DNA from: a virus
Length of the DNA: 33,379 nt
Direction: 5' to 3' (one strand)
Virus record (IMG/VR): IMGVR_UViG_3300042523_000132
Location: 1 to 33,379 of that record
The notes under the pieces were generated by a model. The model worked only from the letters and a program-made list of their open reading frames with translations. It searched no databases and had not been told where the DNA came from. A program made the position numbers and the translations under genes. Shown here piece after piece: positions 28,627-33,379 of the stretch. Each line of letters starts with the position of its first letter. Position 1 is the first letter of the stretch.

Positions 28627-30116
28627 TATCCGTTAATTTCGTCTTGTACAGCCATCGTGAATACTAGGTTAACTTTTCTGTCTCTTGTAGTTCTTTTAAG
28701 GTGTAAAGGCATTGATGCGCTTGTTATCTTAATAGATTGGAAATCGTTTCCATTAATACTTACATACGCCTGAGGTGTAGATAATAATTCTCGCATGAAC
28801 TGACACTCAGCCTCCGAAAGAATACCAGTGTTGACTGTATAGCTTATCGTCTCTTCAACATGGTAGGTTTCGTCTCCTGTATCTGTTGTGTTATAAGTCC
28901 AACTTTCACCATCTAAGTTACCGTACTTCTTTCTAATATCATCACGTTGTACAGCTTGATTCATGTAACTACCTTTGTAAAATGGTATAGTAATCCAACT
29001 ACCTAAACGATCAAGAAAGCAAATATCATAAGTTGTATGCCCATCACATTCTGAATAAAGATTGATTGTTTTCTCTTCTGACTTTAGAGTATCATCATCC
29101 TCTCTAATTTGTACAGTATAGCTTGTTACGTTTGTTAAATCAATTGTTCCGACAAATGGAATCCAAGTACCTGAAAATTCTTCTGTGATTATTAAATCAC
29201 TTGGAAGCGCATCAAATAAAACTACATTATCACCCATTGATGTTAATGGGTATCTATAAAGCGTTCCATTGATATTAAACACCACGTTATGTGTTGCGGC
29301 ATTATCCAAGTAACAACTAAGCCAAGTTGACTTTTGGCGACTTATTCTGATTTGATTTTTATCATCGATCGTTGTTAAAAATTTCTTCCAATCAGCATCG
29401 CAAATATATGTAACATCAACGTATCCTTTGAACGTCATAAATCCAAACGCACCTTTATAGGCTTTTTTAACGCTTGTTGTAATTCCGCTTACAGTTGTTT
29501 TTTGACCATCTGCAAATGAAGATACACCAGCACTTACTCCACCTGATCCAATCCATCCCAAATCTAAAACTGTATAGTAAACACCCCCCGAAAGAAACAC
29601 ATCTAACACCGTATGTATGCCATCTAACTCAGGTCGAAAGTTTGCGCTAGGAGTTTGTTCAACTAGAATAACATCACCAGCTGAATATATCGGAGCTGTT
29701 GCCTGAGCTAACATTGTTCGACTAAATCCGTTTGGATTGATTGAAGGATTTGAGAAGTTAGCCCAAGTTGCTGCACCAGCGAACCCGTAATCTGTGAAAG
29801 CTAAATTAACATAGTAGCTTTCGTCAACTGTAACTGTATAACTTACTTGGTGACCATCTGCGATATAAGAAGTCAGCTGTCTAAAGTCATTATACAATTG
29901 TGTTTGTACTAATTTAGCTATATCAATCTCACCATACAAAGTACTTGGAATAGGCTTGAGCTTATACGTTCCAATCACCTCAGAAGTTGTATCATTGGTT
30001 ACGGTTATAATGTATCTAAATCCTAATTGACTGCTTACAGTACTATTAAAATAAAAGTACATCGGATTGTAAGAAGGTGTTAAAAACTGTGGTGTTGCTA
30101 ATGTTGTTACTGCCAT
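28626..30116 (-). CDS. Tail/baseplate protein
   Basis: A 496-residue protein starting MAVTTLATPQFLTPSYNPMY, with FRYIITVTNDT and GEIDIAKLVQTQLYNDF. This front is common to large tail proteins of flavobacterial phages. The C-terminal part includes TGILSEAECQFMRELLSTPQ, QSIKITSASMPLHLKRT and a final strand with DEING. It is beta-rich with no enzyme motif. Its constant position between gp10-like and hub genes suggests a distal tail or baseplate component. Precise role unassigned. Confidence 0.6.
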   Translation of the reverse strand: MAVTTLATPQFLTPSYNPMYFYFNSTVSSQLGFRYIITVTNDTTSEVIGTYKLKPIPSTLYGEIDIAKLVQTQLYNDFRQLTSYIADGHQVSYTVTVDESYYVNLAFTDYGFAGAATWANFSNPSINPNGFSRTMLAQATAPIYSAGDVILVEQTPSANFRPELDGIHTVLDVFLSGGVYYTVLDLGWIGSGGVSAGVSSFADGQKTTVSGITTSVKKAYKGAFGFMTFKGYVDVTYICDADWKKFLTTIDDKNQIRISRQKSTWLSCYLDNAATHNVVFNINGTLYRYPLTSMGDNVVLFDALPSDLIITEEFSGTWIPFVGTIDLTNVTSYTVQIREDDDTLKSEEKTINLYSECDGHTTYDICFLDRLGSWITIPFYKGSYMNQAVQRDDIRKKYGNLDGESWTYNTTDTGDETYHVEETISYTVNTGILSEAECQFMRELLSTPQAYVSINGNDFQSIKITSASMPLHLKRTTRDRKVNLVFTMAVQDEING

Positions 30117-30472
30117 TATCTAAATGTTTGATCTATTTGGTATTCCATGCTAATCGCTGCTATCTTTTCTATTTGGTCCAGTACTTTCTCACGCTTCATA
30201 AATGCCTTAGTCAAATCACGTTTAACCTTGCCACCTTTCCATTTTCTACTGTAACCCTCATCAACGTAGATATAATAAAAAGCTCTATTTCCATCTATTT
30301 CTAGTTGTATATCGTTGCTCATTACATCCCATTTCACTCTAACAACCCTAGTTACATTCTTCATCAAACCAGTATCTACTGCGTGCTGTCTAATGATTTC
30401 TTTCTTTATCTCAGTATTGAATACTCTAGTTGCTGTACCTATTCGCCTCCATACATCATTCTGAGTTGCCAT
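30116..30472 (-). CDS. HK97 gp10-like tail-completion protein (set A)
   Basis: A 118-residue basic protein. It has an N-terminal helix (VFNTEIKKEIIRQHA), a strand pair with WDVMSNDIQLEIDGN, then the FYYIYVDEG motif and a basic loop (SRKWKGGKVKRD), followed by helices (LTKAFMKREKVLDQIEKIAA). The set B protein at 14176 shares the DEG motif in the same context. Its start is preceded by TTTTTTCTACATATAAAG. It lies between terminase and the large tail proteins. Tail completion is inferred from the motif and place. Confidence 0.5.
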   Translation of the reverse strand: MATQNDVWRRIGTATRVFNTEIKKEIIRQHAVDTGLMKNVTRVVRVKWDVMSNDIQLEIDGNRAFYYIYVDEGYSRKWKGGKVKRDLTKAFMKREKVLDQIEKIAAISMEYQIDQTFR

Positions 30473-30499
30473 ACTTTATATGTAGAAAAAATAAGTTTG

Positions 30500-31690
30500 T
30501 TAAACAAAAAAACGTGGTGCATCAGGGCTGAATGTATTTGTTTGGAAATAGTAACGTATCGCGTCAATAGCATGGTTATAATTATCAATCGGTTTATTAG
30601 TTGCGTTACCATCCCTATCAGTTGCCCAAGTATATTTACGAAACTCATTGATAAGATTTAGACTTCTTGACGTTACCCTCAAATCTAATTCTTGCATCCT
30701 ACTTACACCATACACAATTGAATCAGCTCCCTTCTTTGCATCCTGCATTCGCCACCCTAAAGTTTGCAGCTCATCGTTTGATTTCATCTCAGCACTATCT
30801 CCTGTAATCGTTGTGTAACGGTCAACACCTAATTCAATCATCTTGTTAGAAATGGCTTGGTTAAGTAACCCTGTTTGATAAATCAATTCATCTAGGTAGT
30901 AAATGTTATCAGCGTAATAGATAGCCACTAATGCAGTTGGATCGTTACGATAACCGTAATCGAGTCCGTATCCTAACAACTTGGCGTGTTCTGGAATCTT
31001 ATCTACTTGCGACCAATTATTGAATACAACCCCCTGAAGGTTTCCAATCTCGCCTAATCCATAAACTTGCCACCAATTCCACCAATAGCCTCGCTGTCCT
31101 CTTGCATCTTCTTGCTCAGCTTTCATCTTCTTATAGAGCAAATCCTCTAAAGTTGGACTTGGTATAGCTTCGTTGTCTAAGTAAGTCAGTTTTAAAAACT
31201 CGCTGTTAGGTTGCTGTAGGATTTCAGTATGCGCCCAAAATTCACTATCAGCATTGAAGTCTATCCAAACTTCCTGCGATCTAATTATTAAAGCATCTGC
31301 AATAGGATAAGGAATGTGATTACCTTCATTCAAGAATAATATATCTCGTTTACCAGCTGCCTTTGCTTTACCTACTGAATCGAATGACTTAAACTGTATC
31401 TTTGATTTGTTTAGAGACGTATAAACTAACTCAGTTGCGTTCCATTGTTCATCCACCCACCTCCCTTCATCCATCATGAAGTTCTTGAATATATCAACAC
31501 ATCCTTCTTTAACTGCTGGGAGTGTTTCAGCGACTACCGTAACTTTAAGTCTTGGTGTTGCTAAACATTTATCATAAATAATTGGAATGATACCATAAGT
31601 TTTACCACTAGATGTAGCTCCCTGAATAACCTTTTTACGGGCTTTCATATCAAGCATTTTTCTTAAAGATGTGGTAACCTCAAATGGCAT
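30500..31690 (-). CDS. terL: Terminase large subunit
   Basis: A 396-residue packaging motor. Walker A is GATSSGKT (residues 24-31) and Walker B ILFLNE (about 117-122). The nuclease domain shows GYGLDYGYRNDPTAL (first acidic residue), TITGDSAEMKSNDEL (second) and NYNHAIDAIRYYF (third), as in PBSX/XtmB-like and related terminases. The length is typical. It cuts concatemers and translocates DNA into the prohead through the portal. The start ATG at 31690 overlaps the preceding gene's stop by one base. No second TerL occurs in the window, although there are two portals. Confidence 0.9.
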   Translation of the reverse strand: MPFEVTTSLRKMLDMKARKKVIQGATSSGKTYGIIPIIYDKCLATPRLKVTVVAETLPAVKEGCVDIFKNFMMDEGRWVDEQWNATELVYTSLNKSKIQFKSFDSVGKAKAAGKRDILFLNEGNHIPYPIADALIIRSQEVWIDFNADSEFWAHTEILQQPNSEFLKLTYLDNEAIPSPTLEDLLYKKMKAEQEDARGQRGYWWNWWQVYGLGEIGNLQGVVFNNWSQVDKIPEHAKLLGYGLDYGYRNDPTALVAIYYADNIYYLDELIYQTGLLNQAISNKMIELGVDRYTTITGDSAEMKSNDELQTLGWRMQDAKKGADSIVYGVSRMQELDLRVTSRSLNLINEFRKYTWATDRDGNATNKPIDNYNHAIDAIRYYFQTNTFSPDAPRFFV

Positions 31691-31914
31691 TATAAGTCTC
31701 TAATGATAATTAAAATCTTTTCTTTGATAGCTAACATTTCGTTATCATCCCAAACTGACTCCCATTTTTGTTCATCAGTGAATCCGTTTAGTACTGGCTT
31801 GGTTAAAGTAAGTAATGATTGAATAGAAGCTAGTTTATCAATCTTTAATCTAGTAGGCATAAATCTAACCTCTAGCTCTTCTTTAACTTCTGCAATCATT
31901 TCTCGGTCGGTCAT
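31690..31914 (-). CDS. Small hypothetical protein between terminase subunits
   Basis: A 74-residue acidic helical protein (REMIAEVKEELEVRF, KIDKLASIQSLLTLT, NEMLAIKEKILIIIRDL). It is inserted between the small and large terminase genes, overlapping the former by 4 bases and the latter by 1. No domain is recognised. Its conserved-looking packing suggests a packaging or DNA-end function, but nothing in the sequence proves it. Confidence 0.6.
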   Translation of the reverse strand: MTDREMIAEVKEELEVRFMPTRLKIDKLASIQSLLTLTKPVLNGFTDEQKWESVWDDNEMLAIKEKILIIIRDL

Positions 31915-32294
31915 AAGTTAAATATTCGTGGTTCGCCAATATTAGTAACTTCAATCTTTTGCCCCCATTTATTAGAACGTAACTTGCCTAAAATAAACTT
32001 TAATGTATCAGCTTTTAGCCTATCTCTTGCAATAGAGTTACTACCAATGTTTACCTTATCAATCACTTCTTTGTCTTCAAACTCATTAAAAGAAACCTCA
32101 CGAAGCAACTCTTCTAAATAATCAAGTTGACATTCTCTTGCGCGCGCGTATCTGTTTTCAAGCTCCACGTTATCCTTCTTAAAATTATTAAAAGGCGTTC
32201 TTGAATTAAATCCATAACGTTTGCATATAGTAGCTAAGCCCTCCCAAGTTTCTTCTATATCAGTACAAATACTTTCAAATATTTCATTGTTCAT
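31911..32294 (-). CDS. terS: Terminase small subunit, Sf6-like
   Basis: A 127-residue protein. The first half (IEETWEGLATICKRYGFNSRTPFNNF) is a helix-turn-helix-like DNA-binding segment. The second half has ARARECQLDYLEELLREV and then DRLKADTLKFILGKLRSNKWGQK, a stretch strongly typical of Sf6-type small terminases. It would recognise the packaging site and load the large subunit. It lies one small gene upstream of terL. A GC-rich alternating run (GCGCGCGCG at 32141-32149) encodes RAR here and looks incidental. Confidence 0.8.
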   Translation of the reverse strand: MNNEIFESICTDIEETWEGLATICKRYGFNSRTPFNNFKKDNVELENRYARARECQLDYLEELLREVSFNEFEDKEVIDKVNIGSNSIARDRLKADTLKFILGKLRSNKWGQKIEVTNIGEPRIFNL

Positions 32295-32469
32295 TATCCT
32301 CCTCCACTTTCTTTGGTTTAGTATAACTAACTAAGTTCTTATGACCATCGTTATAAAGTTTCTCTAGTTTCTCCTGAGTATAGAAATAACCTCCAACAAT
32401 CGTTTCTTGGAATCCACCACGCTTTCTGATGATGGTATTCTCGCCTTGTTTAATCTTTAGCTTGTACAT
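32284..32469 (-). CDS. Small hypothetical protein
   Basis: A 61-residue basic protein (MYKLKIKQGENTIIRKRGGF, QETIVGGYFYTQEKLEKLY). It looks like a short beta hairpin followed by a helix and an acidic C-terminal tail ending KKVEEDNEQ. It overlaps terS by 11 bases and the upstream small gene by 20 bases. Family unknown; the overlap at both ends and lack of any competing frame support it as a gene. Confidence 0.5.
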   Translation of the reverse strand: MYKLKIKQGENTIIRKRGGFQETIVGGYFYTQEKLEKLYNDGHKNLVSYTKPKKVEEDNEQ

Positions 32470-32641
32470 CTTTCTCTTTCTCCTTTGCTAGTTCTTCTAA
32501 AAATTCCTTTGCTGATATTGCTTTGATATGTGGGAATAATTTTCTTAATTCACTCAATTTTAACTTTGTCAAATCAACATTTTTTGGATCAACTTTTTTA
32601 ACTGCTTTCAGTTTTTTAATCAATTTCTGCTTGCCTTTCAT
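32450..32641 (-). CDS. Small lysine-rich hypothetical protein
   Basis: A 63-residue, highly basic protein (MKGKQKLIKKLKAVKKV near the start, then KLKLSELRKLFPHIKAISAKEFLEEL). The charge and leucine pattern suggest a DNA- or RNA-binding helix, but no named domain is seen. It overlaps the upstream HTH protein by 26 bases and the downstream gene by 20. Possibly an early accessory for packaging; function unknown. Confidence 0.5.
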   Translation of the reverse strand: MKGKQKLIKKLKAVKKVDPKNVDLTKLKLSELRKLFPHIKAISAKEFLEELAKEKEKDVQAKD

Positions 32642-33134
32642 ATTCTTTCAATTTACGTTTAAAATCCTTTATTATTGTATAAGCTCCATGATGAGAAATG
32701 TTTAGATGCTTTACCAATCCTCGAACAGTTGTAATCTTCTTGACTAGATAAATATCCAAGAATCTCAACTCATGTGGCTCAGCGTTTAACCTGTACATCT
32801 CGATAGCGTATAACCTATTTTGATAATGGTTATCTACAACTTCATCATCCTCCATATATATGTTATCATTTAGCAATTCGTTTGCGAGAATCTTATTATT
32901 TATATTAAATTCTGAATTATTCCATTTGTAAGTATTAGACGATACCATACGAATAAAGCCGCCTAAACTCCTTTCATTTGGAATCTTAGCGGCTCTGTTT
33001 ATACACGTTAAATATATTTCTGTGGTTATATCTGACACGTTAATAGTAGCACATTTAGAAGAGTTGACTTTAACTACGGATTGGATTTCATTCCAGTTCG
33101 TTTGAAAATATAGGTCAATCTCTTCTTTGTTCAC
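32616..33134 (-). CDS. Sigma-factor/HTH-like protein
   Basis: A 172-residue protein. The N-terminal half (VSDITTEIYLTCINRAAKIP, then LGGFIRMVSSNTYKW) recalls sigma region 2-like helices. The C-terminal part has TVRGLVKHLNISHHGAYTII followed by KDFKRKLKEYE, a clear helix-turn-helix shape like sigma region 4 or a regulatory HTH. Proteins of this type lie just upstream of terminase genes in Bacteroidota phages. It may direct late transcription, or bind DNA in packaging. The sigma link is only a resemblance. It couples to the next small gene through a 26-base overlap. Confidence 0.55.
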   Translation of the reverse strand: MNKEEIDLYFQTNWNEIQSVVKVNSSKCATINVSDITTEIYLTCINRAAKIPNERSLGGFIRMVSSNTYKWNNSEFNINNKILANELLNDNIYMEDDEVVDNHYQNRLYAIEMYRLNAEPHELRFLDIYLVKKITTVRGLVKHLNISHHGAYTIIKDFKRKLKEYERQAEID

Positions 33135-33316
33135 GCAACTAATGTAAGTAAAAAATTCATAACATCAACCCAATAATTCAAAAGATTTGAATTTGCTTCT
33201 GTTGGATCAAGTTCTACATTCTCATGGACCACCGCTAAAATCTTCTTGCACTTAATCATAGCTTCAACTAATCCATGATCGTTAATCATTTGCTGCGCTC
33301 TAAGTTCTGCTGTCAT
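33131..33316 (-). CDS. Small hypothetical protein
   Basis: A 61-residue helical protein (TAELRAQQMINDHGLVEAMIKCKKILAVV then NSNLLNYWVDVMNFLLTLV). One helix at the end is hydrophobic, possibly membrane-proximal. It overlaps the HTH gene by 4 bases and the preceding partial gene by 4. The family is not recognised, though short proteins with a MINDHGLVEAMI-type helix occur in Bacteroidota phages. Function unknown. Confidence 0.55.
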   Translation of the reverse strand: MTAELRAQQMINDHGLVEAMIKCKKILAVVHENVELDPTEANSNLLNYWVDVMNFLLTLVA

Positions 33317-33379
33317 AACTCTCTAAGATTATCCTCACACGCTTGCTGGTAAGTATCGAATGCGTCTTGTTGCATCTCT
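33313..33379 (-). CDS. Partial gene, C-terminal end only
   Basis: The frame is open from the window edge to the TGA at 33315-33313 and overlaps the next ATG by 4 bases, the pattern used throughout this strand. The visible C-terminus reads QQDAFDTYQQACEDNLREL. The upstream part is outside the window, so nothing can be said on function. Confidence 0.45.
   Translation of the reverse strand, partial: EMQQDAFDTYQQACEDNLREL

Noticed and set aside
30305-30661. Plus-strand 118-residue frame spanning terminase end and gp10-like gene
   Set aside because: It lies antisense to two well supported genes, has no promoter or coding character, and includes many Cys/Tyr/Ile as typical of shadow frames.
32138-32152. 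Alternating GCGCGCGCG run as possible Z-DNA or packaging site
   Set aside because: It is short and encodes the RAR residues of terminase small subunit in a conserved-looking helix. A packaging site in terS is possible in principle but nothing else supports it.
1-33379. CRISPR array, tRNA, integrase or insertion sequence
   Set aside because: No regularly spaced repeats with spacers, no cloverleaf-like sequence, and no recombinase or transposase motifs were seen on either strand. The repeats at 1184-1257 are too short and too closely spaced for CRISPR.

Overview
The window is tailed-phage DNA. Almost every gene lies on the minus strand, packed with 1-30 bp overlaps or gaps, AT-rich, with no tRNA, rRNA, integrase, transposase or CRISPR visible. 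The host is most likely a Bacteroidota bacterium, probably flavobacterial. Several intergenic promoters carry the Bacteroidota -7 box TAnnTTTG, and many proteins belong to families I know from flavobacterial siphoviruses (the DUF6712-like connector, the DUF6291-like replication protein, the tail-tip proteins, the ERF/YqaJ recombination pair).

Transcription runs mainly right to left. From 33.4 to 31.7 kb are small early or packaging genes, including a sigma/HTH-like protein and terminase small subunit. Large terminase follows, then a gp10-like protein, two large tail/baseplate proteins and a tape measure protein (30.5-23.8 kb). Next is structural set A (23.8-16.5 kb): two overlapping tail-chaperone-like genes, XkdF-like protease/scaffold, major capsid protein, major tail protein, a small virion protein, portal, connector and a tail-terminator-like protein. 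Tail-fibre and lectin-like tip genes lie at 16.5-14.7 kb.

A second, strongly diverged structural set B follows (14.6-7.9 kb): gp10-like protein, chaperone pair, protease/scaffold, capsid, tail tube, small virion protein, portal and connector. It keeps the gene order of set A, except that its chaperone pair is inverted to the plus strand behind its own promoter. Set B has no terminase, tape measure or baseplate genes in the window. The rest is holin-like proteins, a probable unimolecular spanin and an M15 endopeptidase (7.9-6.5 kb). After these come a DEDDy exonuclease, small genes, a DnaA-domain-IV-like protein, ERF annealing protein, YqaJ exonuclease, SSB-like protein, a DUF6291-like protein with iteron-like repeats, and a RecA/DnaB-fold ATPase (6.5-0 kb).

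The most striking observation is this pair of complete head/tail-tube sets, combined with an abrupt change in restriction-site content. I find no GATC from position 1 to 16780, then at least 28 to the right. CCWGG occurs about 20 times left of 14.2 kb and not at all to the right. The window therefore looks like two phage lineages joined near 16.5-16.8 kb, in the tail-terminator/fibre genes. Either this is one natural phage with a recently acquired second capsid/tail-tube module, or the contig is an assembly chimera of two related phages. Sequence alone cannot decide; read mapping across the join can. All homologies are read by eye from the translations, with no database search.
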